NCBI GenBank assembly: GCA_045631645.1
Contig: JAZQVC010000041.1
Coordinates: 1 to 27,390, forward strand
Direction of reading: 5' to 3'
From: SIG459 sp045631645
GTDB taxonomy: Bacteria > Bacillota > Clostridia > Oscillospirales > Oscillospiraceae
Length of the DNA: 27,390 nucleotides
Part shown: in pieces, positions 1-7,982 of the stretch
Position numbering within the stretch: position 1 is the stretch's first letter
Layout of the letters: each line of letters starts with the position of its first letter
Notes under the pieces: model-generated
Database searches by the model: none
What the model was told of the DNA's origin: nothing
What the model saw: the letters and a program-made list of their open reading frames with translations, nothing else
Translations under genes and position numbers: made by a program

Positions 1-1
1 G

Positions 2-1480
2 CGGTTCGTAACACCCCAGGCAGCCATGACTTTCTCCTGCCACGGCATCAACGGCATGGCCGCCAATTTCCATGATTTTGTAAACAGCCATATCATTCCC
101 AGACGCTTCCGCTATGTCCAGCGCCCGGTGGTGCTGAACAACTGGGAGGCCACCTTCTTCGACTTTGACCGGAAGAAAATTCTGGGCATGGCGAAAAAAG
201 CGGCGGATCTGGGTGTGGAGATGTTTGTGCTGGACGATGGCTGGTTCGGCAAACGAAACAGCGATACCGCCGGCTTGGGCGATTGGACGGTGAATAAAAA
301 GAAATTGCCTGGCGGCATGCGGAAGCTGGCCCAGGATATCAATCATCTGGGCCTGCGGTTTGGCCTTTGGTTCGAGCCGGAGTGTGTTAACCCGGACAGC
401 GATCTTTATCGCGCCCACCCGGATTGGGTGATCCGCATTCCCGGCAGAGAGCCCAGCCTGGGCCGCAATCAGTTGACGCTGGACTTAACCAGAGCGGATG
501 TGCGGGATTATATCGTCAGTGCGGTGGATAAGATCCTGCGCCATGCCCATATCGAATATGTCAAATGGGACTATAACCGCCATATCAGCGATGCTTTTGG
601 CAGCCAATTGGCGCATCAGGGAGAATTCTTCCATCGGTATATTCTGGGCCTTTACGAGGTGCTGCGCCGCATCTTTGTGGAGAAGCATCCCAATGTACTG
701 CTGGAAAGCTGCTCCTCCGGCGGCAACCGTTTTGATTTGGGTATGCTGTGCTACAGCCCCCAGATCTGGACATCGGATGATACCGATGCCCGGGAGCGGC
801 TGGATATTCAGCGGGGCATGTATTGCTTCTATCCGCCGTCAGCCATTTCCTGCCATGTTTCCATGTGTCCCAATGCCCAGACCCTGCGCACCACGCCTTT
901 GTCTACCCGGTTCAATGTGGCGGCTTTCGGTGTGATGGGCTATGAACTGGACTTTGGCGAACTGACACCGGAGGAACGCAGACAGATTAAGTCGCAGATC
1001 GCATTTTATAAAAAGCACCGCCGAACCTTCCAGTACGGACAGTTCAGACGCACAGAAGGCACAAGAAGCGGTACAGAGGTATGGCAGGTTGGCGAGGGAG
1101 ATAAATGCATCTGTGGCTATTTCCAGAGAGGATATAAGGCCGCCCCTGCAGGAGACATTATGCCTGTGGCCGGTCTTGAAAAGGACAAACTCTATACCCT
1201 TGCTGCCAAGGAGCAGAATGTTTATCTTCGCTCTTTCGGCGAGCTTATAAAGCATCTTCTGCCATTTTCCCTGAACCCCGAAGGCTTCATTTTCCGCACA
1301 GCCGATGCCCTTGTAAATCTTGTGGACGGAGCGGAGAAATACACCGCCCGCGGAGATATGCTTATGGAAGGCGTAAGGCTTGAAAATCAGTTTTTAGGTA
1401 CGGGCTATCATCCCAATATAAGAGTCTTGGGCGACTTTGGCTCCAATCTATATTCCATTGAACAAATTGAAGGAGAATAA
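2..1480 (+). CDS. alpha-galactosidase, GH36 family (5'-truncated by window edge)
   Basis: Hydrolyses terminal alpha-1,6-galactosides such as melibiose and raffinose-type sugars, probably in the cytoplasm. The frame is open from base 2, and the residues before the first ATG (RFVTPQAA) continue the GH36 consensus, so the true start lies upstream and the N-terminal beta-domain is missing. Counting from the ATG at 26, the TIM barrel shows LDDGWFG at 69-75, WFEPE at 115-119, the nucleophile Asp182 in KWDYNR and the acid/base region SDDTD at 250-254. The C-terminal part (LRSFGELIKHLLPF, FLGTGYHPN) matches RafA/AgaA-type enzymes, so the 3' end is complete. Codon use changes near base 1000: CCG and CGG are frequent before and absent after. 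No signal peptide can be judged. pepT starts 3 bases downstream, so the two are probably co-transcribed. Family assignment is secure; substrate is inferred. Confidence 0.93.
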   Translation, partial: RFVTPQAAMTFSCHGINGMAANFHDFVNSHIIPRRFRYVQRPVVLNNWEATFFDFDRKKILGMAKKAADLGVEMFVLDDGWFGKRNSDTAGLGDWTVNKKKLPGGMRKLAQDINHLGLRFGLWFEPECVNPDSDLYRAHPDWVIRIPGREPSLGRNQLTLDLTRADVRDYIVSAVDKILRHAHIEYVKWDYNRHISDAFGSQLAHQGEFFHRYILGLYEVLRRIFVEKHPNVLLESCSSGGNRFDLGMLCYSPQIWTSDDTDARERLDIQRGMYCFYPPSAISCHVSMCPNAQTLRTTPLSTRFNVAAFGVMGYELDFGELTPEERRQIKSQIAFYKKHRRTFQYGQFRRTEGTRSGTEVWQVGEGDKCICGYFQRGYKAAPAGDIMPVAGLEKDKLYTLAAKEQNVYLRSFGELIKHLLPFSLNPEGFIFRTADALVNLVDGAEKYTARGDMLMEGVRLENQFLGTGYHPNIRVLGDFGSNLYSIEQIEGE

Positions 1481-1483
1481 AAA

Positions 1484-2701
1484 ATGAAGGCATATGAAAG
1501 ATTTTTGAAATATGTTCAGATAAACACCGCCAGCAGCGAAACAAGCGAGACCACTCCCTCCACCGCTTGCCAGTTTGACCTTTCAAACCTGCTTGCAGAG
1601 GAGATGCGCGAGATTGGCGTCAGCGAGGTTTACGTGGATGAGCATGCCTATGTCTATGGCGTAATTCCCGCAAGCGAGGGGCTCGAAGATGCTATGAGCA
1701 TCGGCTTCATTGCCCATCTGGATACCATTCCCGATTTCCCCGGCGAGAATGTTAAGCCCCGTCTTATCGAGAACTATGACGGCGGCGACATCGTCCTTGG
1801 CGATAGCGGAAGAATCCTTTCTCCCGTGGATTTCCCCCACCTGCCTTCCTTGAAAGGCCGCAGCCTGATAGTCACAGACGGAACAACTGTTCTGGGCGCT
1901 GACAATAAGGCAGGCGTTGCAGAGATAATGGAAATGGCAGAAACCATCATAAAGGAAAATCTTCCCCATGGCCGCATCGCCATCGGCTTCTGCCCCGATG
2001 AGGAGATTGGCCACGGCGCATCTCTCATGGATCTGGAGCGCTTCGGTGCAAAGGTTGCCTACACTGCCGATGGCGGTGCAGAAGGCGGCGTTGAGTATGA
2101 AAACTTCAATGCCTGCGGAGCAAAGGTTTCCTTCAATGGCTTCAATGTTCATCCCGGCTCTGCCAAGGACACTATGATAAACGCAAGCCTCGTTGCCATG
2201 GAGTTTAACTCCATGCTGCCTGCCGGTGATACCCCCAGAGATACCGAGGGCTATGAGGGCTTCTTCCACCTGACAAGCATGGAAGGCGATGTGGAGAAGG
2301 CCACTCTTAACTATATCATCCGCGACCATGATGCAGGCTCTTTCGAAGCCCGCAGAGCATGCCTTGCCCATGTGACCAAGCTGCTGAACAAGAAATACGG
2401 CGAAGGCACAGTAGCACTTGAGATAAAAGAGCATTACCGCAATATGTGCGAAGCTGTGAAGCCCCATTTCCATGTGGTGGAAAACGCTCTTGAGGCAATA
2501 AAGGAAGCTGGCATTGAGCCCACCGTGGAGCCCATCCGCGGCGGCACCGACGGCGCCCAGCTCACCTTCCGCGGTCTGCCCTGCCCCAATCTGGGCACAG
2601 GCGGCTATGCCTACCACGGACCTTATGAGCATATCAGCCTTGAGGGTATGGATATAAGCACCCGAATCCTTCTCAACATCGTGAAGAGGTACGCAAAGTG
2701 A
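1484..2701 (+). CDS. pepT: peptidase T (tripeptide aminopeptidase, M20 family)
   Basis: Cytoplasmic zinc peptidase that removes the N-terminal residue from tripeptides. The 405-residue length is typical of PepT. The di-zinc ligands fall almost at the positions known for E. coli PepT: His78 and Asp80 in AHLD, Asp140 in GADNKAG, Glu173/Glu174 in CPDEEIG, Asp196 in YTADGG and His378 in YHGPYEH. The sequence NTASSETSETTPST near the start is also characteristic. The ATG at 1484 has AAGGAG just upstream, inside the last codons of the alpha-galactosidase, giving translational coupling. The stop overlaps the GTG of the following HAD gene by four bases. Peptide scavenging next to sugar uptake genes suggests a general nutrient-salvage operon; that role is inferred. 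Confidence 0.97.
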   Translation: MKAYERFLKYVQINTASSETSETTPSTACQFDLSNLLAEEMREIGVSEVYVDEHAYVYGVIPASEGLEDAMSIGFIAHLDTIPDFPGENVKPRLIENYDGGDIVLGDSGRILSPVDFPHLPSLKGRSLIVTDGTTVLGADNKAGVAEIMEMAETIIKENLPHGRIAIGFCPDEEIGHGASLMDLERFGAKVAYTADGGAEGGVEYENFNACGAKVSFNGFNVHPGSAKDTMINASLVAMEFNSMLPAGDTPRDTEGYEGFFHLTSMEGDVEKATLNYIIRDHDAGSFEARRACLAHVTKLLNKKYGEGTVALEIKEHYRNMCEAVKPHFHVVENALEAIKEAGIEPTVEPIRGGTDGAQLTFRGLPCPNLGTGGYAYHGPYEHISLEGMDISTRILLNIVKRYAK

Positions 2702-3342
2702 GCGGAAAAGTAATCCTTTTTGACTTTGACGGCACACTACTTTATACCATCCCCGATTTGGGGGATGCAGTGAACTATGGCCTTTCAAAATTCGGCTATC
2801 CCACCCATGATTATCCCACCATTCAGTCCTTTGTTGGCAACGGAGTGAGAAAACTTGTGGAGCGAGCCCTCCCCAACGGTGAGGAAAATCCCGATTTTGA
2901 AAAGGTTTTTGCCGCTTTTAATGAATACTATGATGTCCACTGTGTGGATAAAACCGCGCCTTACGAGGGCATTATGGATATGCTCAAGCTTCTCCACCTC
3001 AGGGGAGAGCGCATGGCCATAGTCACAAATAAATATCAGGCCGCTGCCGAGGAACTGAGAGAACGCTTTTTTGGAGAATATATCCCAATAATAGAAGGCG
3101 ATCGCCCCGGCAGAGAGCGCAAACCCAACCCCGCGCCTGTACTTGCCGCCATGAAGGCGCTTGGAGCAGAAGGGGAAAAGGCTGTGTATATAGGAGACAG
3201 CGAAGTTGACTATATGACAGCGGCAAATTCCGGCACGGACTTCATTGCCGTTGCATGGGGTTACCGCGATGTGGAATTTCTCAAATCCCTCGGAGCGGAA
3301 AAAATCGCATATACTCCCGCAGACATCCCTGATATGATTTAA
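2698..3342 (+). CDS. HAD-superfamily hydrolase, phosphoglycolate phosphatase-like
   Basis: Probable small-molecule phosphatase of 214 residues, cytoplasmic. All four HAD motifs are present: DFDGTLL with catalytic Asp9 and Asp11, Thr110-Asn111 in IVTNK, Lys142 in RERKPNP, and the acidic motif GDSEVD with Asp167 and Asp171. The alpha-helical cap between motifs I and II is of the Gph/PGMB class. The start is GTG at 2698, overlapping the pepT stop as GTGA, with AAGAGGT about 7 bases upstream inside pepT. The substrate is not visible. Candidates are phosphoglycolate or a sugar phosphate such as beta-glucose 1-phosphate, given the glycosidase and sugar-carrier neighbours. The family call is firm, the substrate open. 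Confidence 0.9.
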   Translation: MSGKVILFDFDGTLLYTIPDLGDAVNYGLSKFGYPTHDYPTIQSFVGNGVRKLVERALPNGEENPDFEKVFAAFNEYYDVHCVDKTAPYEGIMDMLKLLHLRGERMAIVTNKYQAAAEELRERFFGEYIPIIEGDRPGRERKPNPAPVLAAMKALGAEGEKAVYIGDSEVDYMTAANSGTDFIAVAWGYRDVEFLKSLGAEKIAYTPADIPDMI

Positions 3343-3370
3343 CTTATTATCTAAAAAAGGGGGATTTGCC

Positions 3371-4744
3371 ATGAAGGGCAAAACCGCGCAGGACAGAATC
3401 GACAGCCGTAATAAATATTTCTTTGGTCTCGGCACAGTTGGCCGCGATATGCTCTATAGCCTTGTGAGCATGTACTTCATCTCTTTCGCCACCGAGGCGC
3501 TGGATCTCAGCGACTCCGTAATGTGGTGGATGAGCGCCGCCTTTGTCATTTTGGGTGTTTTCGATGCCTTCAATGACCCCATAACGGGTATTGTGGTTGA
3601 TAACACCCGCACACGTTGGGGTAAATTCAAGCCTTGGATAGTTCTTGGCGCGATTGCGGGCGGCATTCTCACAATACTGCTTTTCTCCGACCTTGGTCTT
3701 ACAGGCCCTGCCTACATAGTTTTCTTCGTTATTGTATATGTCCTTTGGGATCTTATCTATGGCCTTAACGATATTGCATACTGGACGCTGATGCCTGCTT
3801 TGACCCTCGACCAGAAAAAGCGCGAGAAGATAGGCTCTTTTGCCCGAATCTGCGCCAATGTTGGTATGTATGCGGTTGTCCTTTCCGTCACCGCCCTGAC
3901 GGATAACTATACCTCCAAGAAAGGCTTCTTCCTTATGGCAGTGGGTGTAACCGTTATCACTTGGCTCTTCCTCTGCTTCACCGTTTTCGGTGTCAAGGAG
4001 AATAAAATTGCCACCAAGGACGAGGAGAAAACTCGTTTCAAGGATATTTTGGTGGTGCTCAAGGAAAATGACCAGCTGCGCATCACCGCCATTGCCATGG
4101 CTCTTTTCATGATTGGCTACTGCACAACCACGGGCTTTGGCACTTATTACTTCAAGTATGTTTTCAAAAATCCCGATATGTACACCGTTTTCGCAGGTGT
4201 TCTGGGCGTGAGCCAGCTTGCGGCGCTTCTGCTTTTCCCCAAATTCTCCAAGCGATTCAGCCGCCGCCAGCTTTATACCGCCGCAACCATTATGGTCTTT
4301 GCAGGATATATTATCTTCTTCTGCGGCGACGGTAAAATGGCAGTTGTAGGCGTTGCCGGACTGCTTATCTTCGCAGCTCAGGCCTTTATCCAGCTTCTCA
4401 TGCTTATGTTCCTTGCTGACACCATCGAATATGGCCAGTGGAAGATCGGACGCCGCGATGAGGCTGTCACCTTCTCCGTTCAGCCCTTTGTCAACAAGAT
4501 TGGCGGCGCAATAAGCAAGGGCATCGTGTCCGTTACCCTTATAATATCCGGCATAAACTCCGCTGTAAGCGTTGACGATGTTACGGATACCGGCATTCTC
4601 ATTGTGAAGCTTGCAATGCTTATCCTGCCCCTTATCAGCATAGTTGCGGGCTTTTTCGTATACCGCAAGTATTTCAAAATTGACGATAAGCTTTTTGGAA
4701 AGATTGTTTCCGAACTTAAGGCGCGCGGAGATATAAACGCATAA
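3371..4744 (+). CDS. GPH-family sugar:cation symporter (MelB/XynB-like)
   Basis: Inner-membrane carrier of 457 residues with about 12 hydrophobic helices. It most likely imports a galactoside or other oligosaccharide with Na+ or H+. The hallmark GPH signature lies after helix 2: FDAFNDPITG followed by DNTRTRWGKFKPW (residues 64-89). Asp65 and Asp69 correspond to the cation-site aspartates of MelB. The central basic loop before helix 7 (ATKDEEKTRFKD) and the C-terminal FKIDDKL are also family-like. RBS AAGGGGG lies 7 bases before the ATG. It stands between a GH36 and a GH2 glycosidase, which supports glycoside uptake. A soluble regulatory IIA domain, found on some LacS proteins, is absent. The transported sugar is inferred only. 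Confidence 0.92.
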   Translation: MKGKTAQDRIDSRNKYFFGLGTVGRDMLYSLVSMYFISFATEALDLSDSVMWWMSAAFVILGVFDAFNDPITGIVVDNTRTRWGKFKPWIVLGAIAGGILTILLFSDLGLTGPAYIVFFVIVYVLWDLIYGLNDIAYWTLMPALTLDQKKREKIGSFARICANVGMYAVVLSVTALTDNYTSKKGFFLMAVGVTVITWLFLCFTVFGVKENKIATKDEEKTRFKDILVVLKENDQLRITAIAMALFMIGYCTTTGFGTYYFKYVFKNPDMYTVFAGVLGVSQLAALLLFPKFSKRFSRRQLYTAATIMVFAGYIIFFCGDGKMAVVGVAGLLIFAAQAFIQLLMLMFLADTIEYGQWKIGRRDEAVTFSVQPFVNKIGGAISKGIVSVTLIISGINSAVSVDDVTDTGILIVKLAMLILPLISIVAGFFVYRKYFKIDDKLFGKIVSELKARGDINA

Positions 4745-4759
4745 GAGGAGGGAAAAGCC

Positions 4760-6037
4760 GTGAAAAAGAAACTGGGCGCAAGAATTTGGTCCGTGCTTAT
4801 ATTGGTTGGACTTTCGGGCCAGTTTGCATGGACGTTGGAGAATATGTATTTCAACGTATTTCTCTACAACACCATATCCACAAATCCTGACTATATAGCC
4901 GCAATGGTGGCGGCTTCTGCAATCACTGCCACCCTTGCAACCTTGATTATGGGCGCACTCAGCGACCGCGTGGGCAAGCGCAAGGCCTTTATAACGGCCG
5001 GATATATCCTGTGGGGTATAACCACTGCAGCCTTCGGCTTTGTTACTCCCGAGTCTGCGGGAAAAGTGTTCCCCGTTGCCAACGCAGCCGCTGCTGCGGC
5101 AGTTCTTGTAATCATTCTGGACTGCCTTATGACCTTCTTTGGTTCAACCGCCAATGATGCCGCATTCAACGCCTATGTTACGGATAATGTCCCCAACGAT
5201 AAGCGCGGCAAAACCGAGGGCGTGCTTGCAATTCTGCCTTTGATTAGCATGCTGGTTGTTTTCGGACTTTTTGATGGCTATACCCAGAGAGGCGAGTGGA
5301 AAACCTTCTTCAGTATTTTCGGAATAATGGTCACTCTTGTGGGCATTATATCCCTCTTCATCGTGAAGGATTCTCCCACTCTCAAGCCCCGTAAGGATAG
5401 TTATTTCAAAAATCTTCTCTATGGTCTGCGCCCCTCCGTTATAAAGTCCCTTCCCGGCCTTTATTGGGCAATGCTGGCTCTTTGCATTTTCTCCATAGCC
5501 GTTCAGGTTTTCTTCCCTTATCTGATAATCTATATCCAGACTTATTTGGGAATTACCGACTATGCAATAGTTCTGGGAGCGGTTTTGCTAATCGCCTCCG
5601 TTGTTTCTGTGGCAACAGGCGGCATTGCCGACAAGGTGGGCAAGCTTCGCTTCCTTCTGCCTGCAGGGGCTTTGATGCTGGTGGGTCTTGTGGTGATGTT
5701 CTTTGCAAGAAAAATGCTGGCGGTTATCATATGCGGCTGCGTTATGATGAGCGGTTATATGATGCTCTCCGCAACTCTCAACGGTATCCTCCGCGACCAT
5801 ACTCCCGAGGGTAAGGTTGGTCATTTTCAGGGCATACGCATGATTTTTTCCGTTATGGTGCCCATGATAATCGGACCTTTCATCGGCTCTGCCGTTATTA
5901 AGAACAGCCCCCTCACTTATATGGAAATGGGTCAGCTGAAAAGCGTACCCACTCCCGGAATCTTCCTTGCAGCTGCGGTGACGCTGCTCTTTGTCATCAT
6001 TCCCTTTGCCGCGCTTAAAAAGCGTGAGAAAAACTGA
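4760..6037 (+). CDS. MFS transporter (SLC45/GPH-like), probable sugar carrier
   Basis: Second membrane transporter of 425 residues, 15 bases downstream of the first. Helices 1-2 (VLILVGLSGQFAWTLENMYF) are followed by the MFS motif A variant GALSDRVGKRKAF near residues 62-74, and a second copy, GGIADKVGKLRF, sits in the C-terminal half near residues 287-298. The early WTLENMYFN segment and the DNVPNDKRGK loop resemble SLC45-type sucrose/disaccharide carriers of Clostridia. The start is GTG, with AAGAGGAGGG about 7 bases upstream. It is closely related in size to the preceding GPH gene but not an obvious tandem copy: the NDP/TRWGKF signature is missing. Substrate is unknown; a glycoside is likely from context. 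Confidence 0.85.
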   Translation: MKKKLGARIWSVLILVGLSGQFAWTLENMYFNVFLYNTISTNPDYIAAMVAASAITATLATLIMGALSDRVGKRKAFITAGYILWGITTAAFGFVTPESAGKVFPVANAAAAAAVLVIILDCLMTFFGSTANDAAFNAYVTDNVPNDKRGKTEGVLAILPLISMLVVFGLFDGYTQRGEWKTFFSIFGIMVTLVGIISLFIVKDSPTLKPRKDSYFKNLLYGLRPSVIKSLPGLYWAMLALCIFSIAVQVFFPYLIIYIQTYLGITDYAIVLGAVLLIASVVSVATGGIADKVGKLRFLLPAGALMLVGLVVMFFARKMLAVIICGCVMMSGYMMLSATLNGILRDHTPEGKVGHFQGIRMIFSVMVPMIIGPFIGSAVIKNSPLTYMEMGQLKSVPTPGIFLAAAVTLLFVIIPFAALKKREKN

Positions 6038-6058
6038 AACTCAAAAGGAGTGCTTAAT

Positions 6059-7759
6059 ATGCTTACCCCTTGGGGAGAAAAACTGGATAAAAATAATATT
6101 TTGCAGGAATACCCCCGTCCTCAGTTTCGAAGAGAAAGCTATCTTAACTTAAACGGAGAATGGGAATACACCCTCTCCTCCTCTGCGGATATGCCCGAGG
6201 AATTTCCGGAAACTATTTTGGTGCCCTTTTCTCCCGAAAGCGTACTTTCCGGAAAGGTGAGCCGCCCCACAAAGCGGGATTATATTTGGTATCGCCGCCG
6301 CTTCAAGCTGCCCGAGGGCTTCAATAAGGGCAGGGTGCTGCTCCATTTCGGAGCGGTTGACCAGATGGCAACTGTGTTCGTAAACGGGAAAGAGCTTTGT
6401 AGCCATGTGGGTGGCTTTACCCCCTTCTCCGTGGATATAAGCGAGGCGCTGAAGGGCGATAATGTTAGCCTTGCTGTGAGAGTTTTGGATATAACGGATA
6501 GCTCCTGGCATTCCCGCGGCAAGCAGTCCTCAAAGCGCGGAGGAATTTGGTATACCCCTCAAAGCGGAATATGGCAGACGGTCTGGATGGAGTCCGTGCC
6601 TGAAAACTATATTCAGGGTCTGCGCATAATCCCCCATTTTGATGAGAGCAAGATAGAACTTTGGGTAGCGGGCGAAGGTGAAGGCCTTGTTACTGTGGAA
6701 GGGGAGGAGCATAGCTTCGTGGCGGGTTCCCCCGTGGAAATAGCGCTGAAGGAACTGCACCCTTGGTCTCCCGAAGATCCCTATCTCTATGATTTCAGCA
6801 TTGCGCTGGGAGAAGATAAAGCGGAGAGCTATTTTGCGATGCGCAAATTCTCCGTGGAGCGGGACGAAAAGGGCAAAAAGCGCCTTTTCCTCAACGGCAA
6901 ACCCTATTTCCATAACGGACTTCTGGATCAGGGCTATTGGTCGGACGGAATGCTGACAGCTCCCAGTGATGAAGCATTGATATTCGATATAAAAACCGCA
7001 AAGGATATGGGCTTCAATATGCTGCGAAAGCATATTAAGCTTGAACCCATGCGCTGGTATTATCATTGCGATCGCCTTGGAATGCTGGTGTGGCAGGATA
7101 TGCCATCGGGCGGCACAAAGTATAATCCTCTTGCAATATCCGTGCCCCTTGTTACAAAGCGCCATTCCAGAGATAATAAATATGCTTTCTTCGGCCGCAA
7201 GGATGCTGCAGGCAGAGAGCAGTATTTTGCCGAACTCAGGGAAATGATAAATGCCCTTTATAACTGTCCCTGCATCGCCATGTGGGTGCCCTTCAATGAA
7301 GGCTGGGGTCAGTTTGACGCCGAAAAGGCCTGCAATTTCATCCTCAGCATGGATCGCAGCCGTACCATAGACCATGCCAGCGGCTGGCATGACCAGGGCA
7401 TAAGCGATGTGAAGAGCTGGCATGTCTATTTCAAGCCCTATAGATATGAAGAGGACAAACTGGGACGCGCTGTTGTGCTTTCCGAATTTGGCGGCTATAA
7501 CCACCGAGTCCACGGCCATAGCTTCAGCAAAAAGGACTTTGGATATAAGCGCTATGAAAGCGCCAATAGTTATACCCACGCCTTCCGCTCTCTCTATAAG
7601 GAGCAGATTTTCCCCGCATGGCAGCAGGGACTTTCCGCCGCTGTCTATACCCAGCTCAGCGATGTTGAAGACGAACTCAACGGCCTTGTCACTTATAACC
7701 GCAAGGTGATAAAGATTGCTCCTTCTACAGTGAAAGCAATTATAAGTGTAGACAAATAA
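6059..7759 (+). CDS. glycoside hydrolase family 2 protein (short beta-galactosidase/glucuronidase type)
   Basis: Cytoplasmic retaining beta-glycosidase of 566 residues, without signal peptide. Domains in order: sugar-binding jelly roll (LNGEWEY to about residue 170, including FGAVDQMATVFVNG), an Ig-like sandwich (about 180-270) and a TIM barrel (RKHIKLEPMRWYY onward). The acid/base is Glu414 in PFNEGWGQ and the nucleophile Glu476 in LSEFGG. It ends soon after QLSDVEDELNGL, so the LacZ C-terminal domains are absent. A GTG at 6050 is in frame, but AAAAGGAG at 6043-6050 overlaps it and lies 8 bases before the ATG at 6059, so the ATG is chosen. This compact GH2 type is common in gut Clostridia; its substrate is not predictable from motifs. 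It is the last gene of the catabolic operon. Confidence 0.92.
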   Translation: MLTPWGEKLDKNNILQEYPRPQFRRESYLNLNGEWEYTLSSSADMPEEFPETILVPFSPESVLSGKVSRPTKRDYIWYRRRFKLPEGFNKGRVLLHFGAVDQMATVFVNGKELCSHVGGFTPFSVDISEALKGDNVSLAVRVLDITDSSWHSRGKQSSKRGGIWYTPQSGIWQTVWMESVPENYIQGLRIIPHFDESKIELWVAGEGEGLVTVEGEEHSFVAGSPVEIALKELHPWSPEDPYLYDFSIALGEDKAESYFAMRKFSVERDEKGKKRLFLNGKPYFHNGLLDQGYWSDGMLTAPSDEALIFDIKTAKDMGFNMLRKHIKLEPMRWYYHCDRLGMLVWQDMPSGGTKYNPLAISVPLVTKRHSRDNKYAFFGRKDAAGREQYFAELREMINALYNCPCIAMWVPFNEGWGQFDAEKACNFILSMDRSRTIDHASGWHDQGISDVKSWHVYFKPYRYEEDKLGRAVVLSEFGGYNHRVHGHSFSKKDFGYKRYESANSYTHAFRSLYKEQIFPAWQQGLSAAVYTQLSDVEDELNGLVTYNRKVIKIAPSTVKAIISVDK

Positions 7760-7765
7760 AGCTCC

Positions 7766-7792
7766 AACGCCTCCCTTTTTAAGGGAGGCGTT
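7766..7792 (+). terminator. 12-bp perfect inverted repeat, probable operon terminator
   Basis: AACGCCTCCCTT and AAGGGAGGCGTT are perfect 12-base arms around a TTT loop, starting 6 bases after the GH2 stop. The RNA hairpin would be very stable, but no T-run follows (GCTGCGTCTCC). It may therefore be a terminator of weak type or part of a dispersed intergenic repeat together with the second palindrome at 7841. Confidence 0.65.
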
Positions 7793-7840
7793 GCTGCGTC
7801 TCCTGAACGTCCCGTGGAGGCACTCAACTCCCCTCCGTAG

Positions 7841-7860
7841 GGAACGGTCTTGACCGTTCC
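7841..7860. repeat. palindromic intergenic element GGAACGGTC-TT-GACCGTTCC
   Basis: Perfect 9-base arms separated by TT. It is preceded by CTCCCCTCCGTAG, the kind of context seen around short dispersed palindromes in clostridial genomes (recollection, not searched). It lies between the GH2 terminator and the nrdG promoter. A structural or repeat element is more likely than an operator, because it is far upstream of the promoter. Confidence 0.5.
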
Positions 7861-7910
7861 GCTTTTACGCCCTTGCCTTCCTATATTTTGTATGTGAAAA
7901 TAAAAACTTT

Positions 7911-7926
7911 CCACAATATATTGCGT
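7911..7926 (+). promoter_or_regulatory. NrdR box upstream of nrdG
   Basis: CCACAATATATTGCGT matches the known NrdR box ACACWATATATWGTGT at 14 of 16 positions. NrdR is the ATP-cone repressor of ribonucleotide reductase genes. A degenerate second half-match, CCTATATTTTGTATGT at 7880-7895, lies one box spacing (31 bases centre to centre) upstream, the arrangement NrdR usually needs. The box overlaps the proposed -35. Confidence 0.75.
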
Positions 7927-7950
7927 CAGACCCCTACTTTGTGTTACAAT
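7921..7950 (+). promoter_or_regulatory. nrdG promoter (sigma-A-like)
   Basis: TTGCGT (7921-7926) and TACAAT (7945-7950) are separated by 18 bases. TG at 7942-7943 gives an extended -10 element. The -35 lies inside the NrdR box, so bound NrdR would block polymerase. Confidence 0.5.
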
Positions 7951-7982
7951 ATGCCTGCTGCGAAAATGGAGGTGAAAGGGAT

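Noticed and set aside
6050..6058. GTG at 6050 as the GH2 start
   Set aside because: It overlaps the AAAAGGAG ribosome binding site, which is ideally spaced for the ATG at 6059.
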